In this document: positions 56,079 through 63,795 of the stretch, piece after piece
Position numbering within the stretch: position 1 is the first letter of the stretch
Layout: each line of letters opens with the position of its first letter
Assembly: GCF_900289045.1 (NCBI RefSeq)
Contig: NZ_LT985188.1
Span: 1,240,001-1,304,000 of the forward strand
Direction of reading: 5' to 3'
DNA from: Micropruina glycogenica
GTDB lineage: Bacteria > Actinomycetota > Actinomycetes > Propionibacteriales > Propionibacteriaceae
Length of the DNA stretch: 64,000 bases
Program-made: the position numbers and the translations under genes
Notes under the pieces: generated by a model
Database searches by the model: none
What the model saw: only the letters and a program-made list of their open reading frames with translations
What the model was told of the DNA's origin: nothing

Positions 56079-56869
56079 GGCCCCGGCTGATCGTCACCGA
56101 TCTGGACGGCACCCTGCTGGACGCATCGGGGGCGGTGTCGGCGCTGAACCGGGCCGCCCTGCAACGGGCGCACGATCAGGGGGTTCCCGTGGTGGTGGCC
56201 ACGGGGCGTCCGTCTCGCTGGCTGGGCGTGCTCGAGGGGCTGCCGGGCATTCACCCCGAAGTGGTGGTCAGCAACGGTGCCGGGCTGTTTCACCTGCACC
56301 TGCGCCGCCACACCGTGGTGCACGGTCTCGACGCGTCGTTGGCGCTCGAGGTGGCCGATGATTTGCGGGCCGCGATTCCAGGCCTGGGTTTCGCCTTCGA
56401 GTGGGGCGAGCATTTCGGCTGCGAGCCGAGCGTGCGGCAGAGCGAAGGCGAGTGGCTGGTGGTGGCGCCGCTGGCCGAGTTGGCGCAGCGTGACGAGCCG
56501 GTGCTCAAACTGCTGGGTTTTCACGACGAGCACGGCAGCGACGCGTTGGCAGAACGCGGCCGTGAGGTGATCGGCGAGCGGCTGACCCTGACTCATTCGC
56601 ACATGGGTGAGTACGGACTGCTCGAAATCAGCGCCGCCGGGGTGACGAAGGCGTCCGCGCTGGCCGACGTGTGCCACCGGCTGGGTGTCGAGCCGGCAGA
56701 CGTGGTGGCCTTCGGCGACATGCCCAACGACCTGCCGATGCTCACCTGGGCCGGGCGGGGTTACGCCGTCGCGCAGGGGCATCCGATGCTGCGGCAGGCG
56801 GGTCTGGCCACCACCGACGGCCCGCAGCCCGAGGCCGTTGGCCGCATGATCGAGGCGCTGCTGGCCTGA
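56075..56869 (+). CDS. HAD-superfamily Cof-type phosphatase
   Basis: A 264-residue class IIB HAD hydrolase. Motif I is LIVTDLDGTLLD, motif II is VVVATGRP, the lysine is in GVTKASAL, and motif III is VVAFGDMPNDLPML. The cap domain lies between. These phosphatases act on sugar phosphates, flavin precursors or similar. The GTG at 56075 overlaps the upstream stop, so the two genes are coupled. Confidence 0.92.
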   Translation: MRPRLIVTDLDGTLLDASGAVSALNRAALQRAHDQGVPVVVATGRPSRWLGVLEGLPGIHPEVVVSNGAGLFHLHLRRHTVVHGLDASLALEVADDLRAAIPGLGFAFEWGEHFGCEPSVRQSEGEWLVVAPLAELAQRDEPVLKLLGFHDEHGSDALAERGREVIGERLTLTHSHMGEYGLLEISAAGVTKASALADVCHRLGVEPADVVAFGDMPNDLPMLTWAGRGYAVAQGHPMLRQAGLATTDGPQPEAVGRMIEALLA

Positions 56870-56930
56870 CTCGATGACCATCGTCCGGGTTCGGTGGTTG
56901 CGAGCGGCTCAAAAGGGGTATCTTCCCGCC

Positions 56931-58277
56931 ATGCGGCTCGGGGGGCGGCGGCTTTGGCTGCGCATCGGTGCAGGGGTGATCGCCCTGGCGATGATCGCCG
57001 CACTCGGCGTCTACTGGTACCTGCGGCCCCTGCTGCGCACCGGCACCGGCTACGCCGCGCACAACGCCTGCGCGCTCGACACGATCGCCCGACGCACGCC
57101 GCTCACCGCCGACCTGCCGCCCAACCCGCTGGTGCCGTACCTGCGGGTGAGCGTCGACTCGGGGGGCTACCAGGCAACGGTGCTCGGGGTTCTCGCAGGC
57201 CAGCACGCGTGGTCGGTGGACGGCTTCGGCTGCACGTTGGCCGTGAACCGGCCCTATCTGGGCAGCGCCACCCGCATCGACCAGATGGGCAACCGCATCG
57301 CCCGGCAGCCGGTGCCCTCGCCCGCGCCCGCCCTCGAAGCGGCCCTCGACAATGCGTTCGGCGCCGACCTCGACCAAGCCGGCCGCGACCAGTTGGGCAC
57401 CAGGGCCGTGCTGGTGGTGTCGGACGGCACCATCGTGGCCGAGCGGTACGCGCAGGGCTTCGACGCCGGCACGCCGCAACTGGGCTGGTCGATGAGCAAG
57501 AGCGTGACCAGCCTGCTGCTGGGCCGGCTGGTGCAGCAGGGCCTGGTGTCGCTCAGCGATGACCACCTGCGGCCGGAATGGACCGACGAGCGCGCGTCCA
57601 TCACCATCGAGGATCTGCTGCGCATGCGCAGCGGCCTGGCCTGGGACGAGACCTACGACCTGGGCACGCCGATCACCGAGATGCTGTACAACCAGGCCGA
57701 CATGGCGAGCTTCGTCGCCGCCCAGAAGCTGGCCCACCCGGTGGGCACCGTGCAGCAGTACTCGTCCGGATCCACCACCCTGCTGTGCGCGGTGCTGAAC
57801 GCGAAGCTCAAGCAGGGCGCCGACCTGCCGCGCCAGCAGTTGCTGGCCCGGCTGGGCACCTCGTCGGCGATCTGGGAGGCCGACGCGGTGGGCACCCCGG
57901 TGTGCAGCTCGTACCTGTGGGCGACCCCCCGCGACTGGGCGGCGATCGGGCAGTTCGCCTTGTCGGACGGGGTGTTGAACGGCAAGCGGCTGCTGCCCGA
58001 GGGCTGGATGAAGGCCACCACCACCACCGAGCCGATCGCCACTCGTGAAGACCCCGACTACGCGGGCGGGTGGTGGACGAACCTCACCCCCGAGGGATCG
58101 CTGGTGTCGCCGGCGTTGCCGCGTGATACCTACTGGGCCAGCGGCCACGACGGGCAGAAGCTGTACGTGGTGCCGTCCGCGAAGCTCGTGGTGGTGCGGC
58201 TGGGCTTCTCGCCGTCGGCCGACGACATTCGCACCGACGCCCTGGTGGCGGACGTGCTGAAGGCGCTCGGCAAGTAG
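56931..58277 (+). CDS. Beta-lactamase-family serine hydrolase, membrane-anchored
   Basis: A 448-residue protein from ATG 56931 (MRLGGRRLWLRIGAG) with one N-terminal helix (IGAGVIALAMIAALGVYWYL). The serine-hydrolase fold has the SxxK motif in GWSMSKSVTSLLLG, the YxS-type motif in VQQYSSGSTTLL, and a GHDGQ near the C-terminus replacing KTG. It resembles class C/EstB-like esterases and D-aminopeptidases rather than true beta-lactamases. An ATG at 56874, four bases after the HAD stop, would add 19 residues and cannot be excluded. Confidence 0.88.
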   Translation: MRLGGRRLWLRIGAGVIALAMIAALGVYWYLRPLLRTGTGYAAHNACALDTIARRTPLTADLPPNPLVPYLRVSVDSGGYQATVLGVLAGQHAWSVDGFGCTLAVNRPYLGSATRIDQMGNRIARQPVPSPAPALEAALDNAFGADLDQAGRDQLGTRAVLVVSDGTIVAERYAQGFDAGTPQLGWSMSKSVTSLLLGRLVQQGLVSLSDDHLRPEWTDERASITIEDLLRMRSGLAWDETYDLGTPITEMLYNQADMASFVAAQKLAHPVGTVQQYSSGSTTLLCAVLNAKLKQGADLPRQQLLARLGTSSAIWEADAVGTPVCSSYLWATPRDWAAIGQFALSDGVLNGKRLLPEGWMKATTTTEPIATREDPDYAGGWWTNLTPEGSLVSPALPRDTYWASGHDGQKLYVVPSAKLVVVRLGFSPSADDIRTDALVADVLKALGK

Positions 58278-58551
58278 CGGATCCGTCGGTCGAGCTTGTC
58301 GGGGTCGCGTCCGGAGCGTATGAGATCCCGTCATCCCGGCGGACGCCGGGATCTCAGAAGGTGTGCGTTGCACCGGCATCGTTCCCATGGAACTCGTGTC
58401 GTCTCCCATGATTGGGCGCGCGGGGTTACGCTGGTGCCCGTCCTGGAGTTCTGGGGGTTCTGATGAGCACACTCCCGCGCCATTGCGCAGAGCGTCCGCT
58501 CGTCGGCGTGCAGATAGTGACCGAGGCCCCGCTACCAGTCGAAGGTGATGG
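58278..58551 (+). other. Leader-like non-coding segment before HNH gene
   Basis: The segment contains a GGTCGAGCTTGTC repeat (58288-58300) and an ATCCCGGCG-GA-CGCCGGGAT hairpin (about 58332-58353). About 150 bases of unassigned sequence follow, ending in a strong intrinsic terminator. No open frame with family resemblance is present. It may be a regulatory leader or a small RNA on the plus strand. Confidence 0.45.
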
Positions 58552-58588
58552 CACCGTCCCGCGCTCGCGCGGGGCGGGTTTTTTTTGC
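58552..58588 (+). terminator. Intrinsic terminator with long U-tract upstream of HNH gene
   Basis: CCCGCGC - TCG - GCGCGGG followed by GCGGG and eight T residues is the only clear Rho-independent terminator with a long T-run seen in the window. It ends 41 bases before the HNH start and points toward it, so it either ends an upstream small RNA or attenuates the HNH gene. Confidence 0.8.
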
Positions 58589-58629
58589 CCGCGACGTGCC
58601 CACGCCGCTGACCGGACGGGAGTACCTGC

Positions 58630-59097
58630 ATGGCCGTGCTGATTCTGAACACCGATGACACCGCGCTGCACACCGTGTCGCTGCAGCACGCCATCGGCAT
58701 GCTGGTGCGCAAGGTCGCCGTGGTCGAGGCCGCGCACCCCGAACTGGTGTTCGGCTCGTTTCCGCAACCAGAGGTGCTGCGCTTGGTGCGGTACGTGAAG
58801 ACGACCTTCCTTTACAGCCGGGTGCCGGGGTGGACCAAGCGCGGCGTACTCAAGCGCGATCGGCATACCTGCGGCTACTGCGGTGAGCGGGCCGCCACGG
58901 TCGACCACATACTGCCGATCAGCCGAGGTGGCCGTAACACCTGGACCAATACCGTCGCCGCTTGCCACGGCTGCAACGCGCGCAAGGCCAACCACACACC
59001 GTCCGAGGCGGGTATGCCGCTGCGGCAAAAACCGTTCGCGCCCAGCCGTTCGCAGTTGATGGTGCCGGAGCGGCTGACCGAGGAACGCGCCGCGTAG
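58630..59097 (+). CDS. HNH endonuclease
   Basis: A 155-residue protein. The HNH module in the C-terminal half has CGYCGERAATVDHILPISRGG with the D-H pair, the asparagine region RNTWTNTVAACHGCN, and KANHTP. Two CxxC pairs (CGYC, CHGC) would hold structural zinc. The N-terminal part (DTALHTVSLQHAIGMLVRKVAVVE) resembles actinobacterial HNH proteins of the same length that are solitary and chromosomal. It is not in a restriction or phage context here. Confidence 0.9.
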   Translation: MAVLILNTDDTALHTVSLQHAIGMLVRKVAVVEAAHPELVFGSFPQPEVLRLVRYVKTTFLYSRVPGWTKRGVLKRDRHTCGYCGERAATVDHILPISRGGRNTWTNTVAACHGCNARKANHTPSEAGMPLRQKPFAPSRSQLMVPERLTEERAA

Positions 59098-59102
59098 GCA
59101 GC

Positions 59103-59385
59103 GCTGGTCGAGCGTATCGAGACCCTCTGACCGATAATGGGGACGGTTCCGATTCCCGTTCACCAGGTGGCGCCCCATTGCTTGGTGGGTAATGGGGACG
59201 GTTCCGATTCCCATTCAGGAACTGCTTGAAACCGCTTGTCAGCGCAGTTGCATGGGTCGTGAACGGTAATCGGAACCGTCCCCAGTACCGTTCAGCAGCG
59301 TCGTGTGAACGGTAATCGGAACCGTCCCCAATACCGTTCAGCAGCGTCGTGTGAACGGTAATCGGAACCGCCCCGATACCGGTTA
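59103..59385. repeat. REP-like GGGGACGGTTCCGAT family and a GGTCGAG repeat
   Basis: A GCTGGTCGAGCGTATCGAGA copy (59103-59122) is followed by two forward copies of GGGGACGGTTCCGATTCCC (59139 and 59198 regions). Three inverted copies containing GAACGGTAATCGGAACCGTC then start at 59261, 59307 and 59353 with an exact 46-bp period. Each inverted copy can fold as GAACGGTA..TACCGTTC. The last copy ends at 59385, inside the metW stop codon (TAA). The arrangement is that of palindromic REP elements in head-to-tail and inverted pairs. Confidence 0.85.
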
Positions 59386-59979
59386 GGGGCAGCTGAGCAC
59401 GTAGACCGCGGCACCGGCTCGAAGGTTGGCCGCGCGAAAGCCCTTGCCGAGCGGTTCGCCCGTCAGCGACAGGTTGATGCGCTGTTCGATCACCAAGCCC
59501 AGGGTGGCGAACAGGTCCTCCAGGTCGACCAGCGTGGTGAAGCGCAGGTTCGGGGTGTCGTACCAGCTGTAGGGCAGCTCGCGTGACATCGGCATGCGGC
59601 CGCGCAACAGCATCAACCGGTGCTGCAGCAGGCCGAAGTTGGGCACCGAGACGATCAGCCGGCCCGCGATGCGGGCCATCTGGGTGAGCACCTCATCGGG
59701 CAGCCGCAGGGTCTGAATCGTGCGCGACAGCACGACGGTGTCGTAGGAGCCGGTGGCGAACAGCGACAGGTCGGCGTCGACGTCGAGTTCCATCACGGGT
59801 ACGCCGGAGACGATGGCGGCCAGCACCTTCTCGGGGTCGATCTCGACGCCAGTGCCCGTGCAGTCGTGATCGTTGATCAGGTGTTGCAGCAGGCTGCCGT
59901 CGCCGCAGCCGAGGTCGAGCACGCGGGACGCGTGGGGGATCTGCTGGGCGATCAGGTTCAGGTCGGCGCGCAGGGTCAT
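59383..59979 (-). CDS. metW: Methionine biosynthesis protein MetW
   Basis: A 198-residue methyltransferase-fold protein, SAM-binding motif RVLDLGCGDGSLLQHL and acidic VEIDPEKV. DTVVLSRTIQTLRLPDEVL, IVSVPNFG and the late block RELPYSWYDTPNLRFTTLVDLEDL are characteristic of MetW. MetW stimulates MetX in several bacteria. The ATG at 59979 overlaps the metX stop (ATGA). Its stop codon lies within the REP-like repeat array. Confidence 0.93.
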   Translation of the reverse strand: MTLRADLNLIAQQIPHASRVLDLGCGDGSLLQHLINDHDCTGTGVEIDPEKVLAAIVSGVPVMELDVDADLSLFATGSYDTVVLSRTIQTLRLPDEVLTQMARIAGRLIVSVPNFGLLQHRLMLLRGRMPMSRELPYSWYDTPNLRFTTLVDLEDLFATLGLVIEQRINLSLTGEPLGKGFRAANLRAGAAVYVLSCP

Positions 59980-61115
59980 CGCAGCCCCTCACGCAGCGAC
60001 CTGTCGAACCACGCCCGCAGGGTGTCGTGGTAGCGCTGCAACGGCAGCAGAAACGAGTCGTGCCCCCAACTGGACGGTATATCGCGAAACGTCACCGGCT
60101 GGGCGGCGTTCTGCAGGTGCTTCACGATGCGCCGTGAGTGCTCGGTGCTGAACCGCCAGTCGGTGTCGAACGACATGACCAGAAAGTTCACCGGACACGC
60201 CTCGACCAGCGCGGTGGCGTCCGAGCGGTTGAACGGGTCGAAGTAGTCCATCACCCGCGACAGATACAGGTACGACAGGGCGTCGAACCGGTCCAGAAAC
60301 ACCCGGCCCTGGTAGTCGAGGTAGCTCTCGACGGCGAAGTCGATGCCGAACCCGGGCTTGTCGCGCTCGGGGTGCGGGTTGCGACCGAACTTCTCTGAAA
60401 ACGCGTCCTCGCTCAAATAGGTGATGTGGGCCATCATGCGCGCCGTGCGCAGCCCCAGCCGCGGCACGACTCCCTGTTCGGCGTAGCGACCGTCGTGAAA
60501 ATCCGGGTCGTCCATGATCGCCCGGCGGGCCACCGCCGAGAAGGCGATGTTCTGCGCGGTCAGCCGTGACGACGCCGCCACGATGGCCGCGTTGGTGACC
60601 TGCTCGGGGTACGTCAGTGCCCACTGCAGCACCTGCATGCCGCCCAGCGAGCCGCCGAGGGCCGCCAGCAGGCGCTCGATGCCGAGGTGTGCCAACAACT
60701 GCCGGTGCACGGTGACGAAGTCGGCCATGTCGAGCAACGGAAACCCGAGCCCGTACGCACGTCCCGTGGCCTGGTCTATGGTGGCGGGCCCCGTGGTGCC
60801 CTGGCAGCCGCCGAGCAGGTTCGCGCTGATCACGAAGAACCGGTCGGTGTCGAGCGGCTTGCCGGGGCCGATCAGGTTGTCCCACCAACCCGGACGCTTC
60901 GCCCCCGCGTGCAGCCCGGCGGCGTGCGCGTCGCCGGTGAGGGCGTGGCAGATGAACACCGCGTTGTCTTTCGCGGCCGACAACGTGCCGTAGGTCTCGT
61001 AGGCGACGTCGACCGGCCCGAGCGTTTCACCGTTGGCCAGCCGCAAGGGCTCATCAACGGTGAACAGCCGGGCGATCTCGGTCTGCACCAGACCGACCGA
61101 ACCGGGGAGGGTCAT
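59976..61115 (-). CDS. metX: Homoserine O-acetyltransferase
   Basis: Activates homoserine with acetyl-CoA for methionine synthesis. A 379-residue alpha/beta hydrolase with nucleophile elbow ALGGSLGGMQVLQW, the substrate-contact block SANLLGGCQGTTGP, ITYLSEDAFSEKFGR, the aspartate in SFDTDWRFS, and the histidine in SSWGHDSFLLP. The pair with MetW is found in many proteobacteria and some actinobacteria. Five bases after the metY stop. Confidence 0.96.
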   Translation of the reverse strand: MTLPGSVGLVQTEIARLFTVDEPLRLANGETLGPVDVAYETYGTLSAAKDNAVFICHALTGDAHAAGLHAGAKRPGWWDNLIGPGKPLDTDRFFVISANLLGGCQGTTGPATIDQATGRAYGLGFPLLDMADFVTVHRQLLAHLGIERLLAALGGSLGGMQVLQWALTYPEQVTNAAIVAASSRLTAQNIAFSAVARRAIMDDPDFHDGRYAEQGVVPRLGLRTARMMAHITYLSEDAFSEKFGRNPHPERDKPGFGIDFAVESYLDYQGRVFLDRFDALSYLYLSRVMDYFDPFNRSDATALVEACPVNFLVMSFDTDWRFSTEHSRRIVKHLQNAAQPVTFRDIPSSWGHDSFLLPLQRYHDTLRAWFDRSLREGLR

Positions 61116-61120
61116 CGGGC

Positions 61121-62401
61121 TCAGAACTGCGCGAGCGCCTGGTCGAGATCGGCGATCAGGTCGTCCACGTTCTCGATGCCGACGCTCAGCCGCACCATCT
61201 CGGGCGCCACGCCCGCGGCCTTGAGTTCGTCTTCGGTGAGCTGGCTGTGGGTGGTCGATGCGTTGTGAATCACCAGCGACTTCGCGTCGCCGATGTTGGC
61301 AAGGTGGCTGAACAGCTGCAACGACTCCACCAGTTTCGAGCCGCCCTCGCGGCCCGCCTTGAGCCCGAACGACACGATGCCGGACGCCCCCTTGGGCAGG
61401 ATGCGTTGCGCGACCTCATGCCACTGCGACGACTCCAAGCCCGGGTAGTTCACCCACGCCACGGCCGGGTGCTGCTCAAGGTACGTCGCCACGGCCAGGG
61501 CGTTGCTGCTGTGCCGCTCCATGCGCAGGTGCAGAGTTTCAAGCCCCTGCAGAAACAGCCAACTGTTCATCGGCGTCACCGCGGCACCGGTGTTACGCAG
61601 CAGCACCGTACGCGCCCTGATGATGTAGGCGAGGTTGCCGACCGCCTCGGTCCAGACCACCTCGTGGTAGGCGTGATCGGGGCTGGTCAGGCCCGGGAAC
61701 CGCTCGGCGTGGGCCGCCCAGTCGAAGTTGCCCGAGTCGACGATCACGCCGCCGATGCTCGTGCCGTGGCCGCCGATGTACTTGGTGGCCGAATGGACGG
61801 CCACGTCGACACCGTGGTCGAACACCCGGCACAGGTAGGGCGTCGGCACCGTGTTGTCGACGATGAACGGCAGGCCGAGATCATGGGCGGCGGCCGACCA
61901 GGCGTCCAGATCGACCACGTTGACCAGCGGGTTGCCGATCGTCTCGCCGAACACCAGCTTGGTCTTGTCGTCCACGTGCTGGGCGAGCTCGTCGGGCTTC
62001 TCGGGGTCGACGAAGCGCACCTCGATGCCGAACTGCGGCAGGGTGTGCGCGAACAGCGCGTAGGTGCCGCCGTACAGGGTCGACAGGGCGACGATGTTGT
62101 CGCCGGAGTAGGTGAGGTTGAGCACCGCATAGGTGATCGCCGCCGCGCCCGAACTGGTCGCCAGCGCACCGACGCCGCCTTCGAGTGCCGCCATGCGGGT
62201 CTCGAACACGTTCTGGGTGGGGTTCATGATGCGGGTGTAGATGTTGCCCGGCACCTTCAGCGCGAACAGGTCGGCGGCGTGCTGGGTGTCGTCGAACACG
62301 TATGAGGTGGTCTGGTAGATCGGCACCGCACGGGCGTTGGTCGCCGAGTCGGCGTCTTCATGCCCCGCGTGTACGGCCAGGGTTTCGGGCTGGTAGGTCA
62401 T
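61121..62401 (-). CDS. metY: O-acetylhomoserine sulfhydrylase
   Basis: A PLP-dependent Cys/Met metabolism enzyme, 426 residues. The PLP lysine is in HSATKYIGGHGTSIGG. The opening ETLAVHAGHEDADSATNARAVPIYQTTSYVF and the YTRIMNPTQNVFETRMAALEGG, FIVDNTVPTPYL and GAAVTPMNSWLFLQGLETL blocks are typical of MetY. It converts O-acetylhomoserine and sulfide to homocysteine, so the operon metY-metX-metW covers direct sulfhydrylation. Confidence 0.96.
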   Translation of the reverse strand: MTYQPETLAVHAGHEDADSATNARAVPIYQTTSYVFDDTQHAADLFALKVPGNIYTRIMNPTQNVFETRMAALEGGVGALATSSGAAAITYAVLNLTYSGDNIVALSTLYGGTYALFAHTLPQFGIEVRFVDPEKPDELAQHVDDKTKLVFGETIGNPLVNVVDLDAWSAAAHDLGLPFIVDNTVPTPYLCRVFDHGVDVAVHSATKYIGGHGTSIGGVIVDSGNFDWAAHAERFPGLTSPDHAYHEVVWTEAVGNLAYIIRARTVLLRNTGAAVTPMNSWLFLQGLETLHLRMERHSSNALAVATYLEQHPAVAWVNYPGLESSQWHEVAQRILPKGASGIVSFGLKAGREGGSKLVESLQLFSHLANIGDAKSLVIHNASTTHSQLTEDELKAAGVAPEMVRLSVGIENVDDLIADLDQALAQF

Positions 62402-62427
62402 GAAGAATCGCTCACCTTCGTCGCAAT

Positions 62428-62451
62428 TGGCCCGTTCAGCCTAATGGGCCA
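62428..62451. promoter_or_regulatory. Imperfect operator candidate upstream of metY
   Basis: TGGCCC and GGGCCA, six-base arms 12 bases apart, lie 26 bases upstream of the metY start within the 67-base gap. It might be the target of a methionine-responsive repressor. The gap is too short for a SAM riboswitch. Confidence 0.3.
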
Positions 62452-62468
62452 GTGCTGGCGCGCTCGGC

Positions 62469-63035
62469 TCAATCGGTGCGTGGACGGCCGTCGAGCCCCA
62501 CGCTCTGCAACACCCGGTAGTCGGGGCCGCTGCGATGCAGTTCGGAGCGCATCAGCACGAAGCCGGCCACCTCGAAGCTGAGTCGCGGAAAGCTGCTCAC
62601 CACGGTCAGCCAGCGGGTCAGCGGGGCCGGCCGCCGGGTGCGCGCCAAAGTCAGGTGCGGCACGTGTTTGGCGTTGTCCGCCGGCACACCGACGCGGTCG
62701 GCGGCGGTGCGCACGCGGCGGCTCAGGGCGCCCAGTTCGTCCGAGCCGTCGGTGACGCCCTGGTACAGCACCCGCGCCTTGGACGGGTTGGGAAAGGTGC
62801 CGGCGCCGTCCAGAGTGAGGGTGAAGGGCGTTCCGTGGACGTTGCCGAGTGCCTGCTGCAGAGGCTCGAGGCGGTCGTCGGTGACGTCGCCGAAGAACCC
62901 CAGCGTGAGGTGCCAGTGGTGGCGTCCCGCCCAGCGCAGGTTCGGGTCGGCGTCGCGACGGGGCTCGACGCAGGCGTCCAGGGCGTCCAGTACGGCAGGG
63001 GGCGGCACGACGGCGGCGAACAGGCGCATGGTCAT
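62469..63035 (-). CDS. thpR: RNA 2',3'-cyclic phosphodiesterase ThpR
   Basis: A 188-residue 2H phosphoesterase. Its two HxT motifs are HWHLTLGFFG and HVPHLTLARTRR. MTMRLFAAVVPP is the usual start. Either of two ATGs two codons apart (63035, 63029) could be used. It opens 2',3'-cyclic phosphates in RNA and may act in tRNA repair. Divergent from yqeY. Confidence 0.93.
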   Translation of the reverse strand: MTMRLFAAVVPPPAVLDALDACVEPRRDADPNLRWAGRHHWHLTLGFFGDVTDDRLEPLQQALGNVHGTPFTLTLDGAGTFPNPSKARVLYQGVTDGSDELGALSRRVRTAADRVGVPADNAKHVPHLTLARTRRPAPLTRWLTVVSSFPRLSFEVAGFVLMRSELHRSGPDYRVLQSVGLDGRPRTD

Positions 63036-63110
63036 CGCTTCGCAGCCTACGGCAGGGGCCCCGACGCGCAGGTGCGACAATGGAGCGTTACCCGAAAGGA
63101 CGCACATCAC

Positions 63111-63578
63111 ATGGCTGCGATCAAGACCCGCCTCAAGACCGACCTGGTGGCGGCGCTGAAGGCACACGACGAGGCCCGCAAGTCGACCGTACGCATGGCG
63201 CTGGCCGCCATCGCCAACGAAGAGGTCGCCGGCAAGGCGGCCCGCGAGTTGAGCGACACCGAAGAGCAGACGGTGCTGGCCCGTGAGGTGAGCAAGCGTA
63301 AGGACTCGGCCGAGGCCTACACCAGCGGCAACAGGCCCGAACTGGCCGAGAAAGAGCTGGCCGAGGCCGCGATTCTGGCCGAATACCTGCCGCAGCAACT
63401 CACCGAGGCCGAGATCGCGGCGATCGTCGACGAAGAGGTGGCGGCGGTGACCGCGACGCTCGGCGACAAGCCGTCGATGAAGCAGATGGGTCTGGTGATG
63501 AAGGCGGTCACGCCACGCATCGCCGGCCGCGGCGACGGCAAGGTGGCCGCCGGGTTGGTGCGTGCCGCCCTGGCCTGA
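63111..63578 (+). CDS. GatB/YqeY domain protein
   Basis: A 155-residue protein with MAAIKTRLKTDLVAALKAHDE, STVRMALAAIANEEVAGK and ILAEYLPQQLTEAEIAAIVDEEV, followed by KPSMKQMGLVMKAVTPRIAGR-type sequence. This is the YqeY family, related to the tail domain of GatB. Function is unclear, possibly tRNA-related. Its stop codon TGA forms the first bases of a REP-like repeat (TGAGCCAAAAGG). Confidence 0.92.
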   Translation: MAAIKTRLKTDLVAALKAHDEARKSTVRMALAAIANEEVAGKAARELSDTEEQTVLAREVSKRKDSAEAYTSGNRPELAEKELAEAAILAEYLPQQLTEAEIAAIVDEEVAAVTATLGDKPSMKQMGLVMKAVTPRIAGRGDGKVAAGLVRAALA

Positions 63579-63655
63579 GCCAAAAGGAGAACCGTCCCCT
63601 GAGCCAAAAGGAGAACCGTCCCTGGCGTTCAGGGGACGGTTCTCCTTTTGGCTCA
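63576..63655. repeat. REP-like GGGGACGGTTCTCC family at yqeY 3' end
   Basis: Two direct copies of TGAGCCAAAAGGAGAACCGT plus CCC (63576-63600, 63600-63623) are followed by an inverted copy AGGGGACGGTTCTCCTTTTG (63631-63655). The direct-inverted pair forms a stem of about 24 bp. The core GGGGACGGTTC is shared with the repeats near metW. Confidence 0.85.
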
Positions 63656-63795
63656 CCCCGCGGCGCGAGCAGCCGTGCCGGGACGACGCGACGCTAGAGG
63701 TGAGGTTGAGGGTGAGCGAGTCGTGCCCTGAACGATCGCGGAGCCGCGTTAGCCTCTGATTCGGGCCGGCGCGGCCCGGGCTCAGGGGGCGAACG

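Noticed and set aside
58630-59097. HNH gene as part of a phage or restriction island
   Set aside because: Neighbours are chromosomal metabolism genes, no methyltransferase of restriction type or phage genes are near, and GC content looks unchanged.
59260-59385. Three repeats of 46-bp period, CRISPR-like at first sight
   Set aside because: The units are contiguous and internally palindromic, there are no unique spacers, other copies are inverted, and no cas genes are near. REP-like elements fit better.
62402-62468. SAM riboswitch upstream of metY
   Set aside because: The gap is only 67 bases and shows no SAM-I or SAM-II features; only a short dyad is present.
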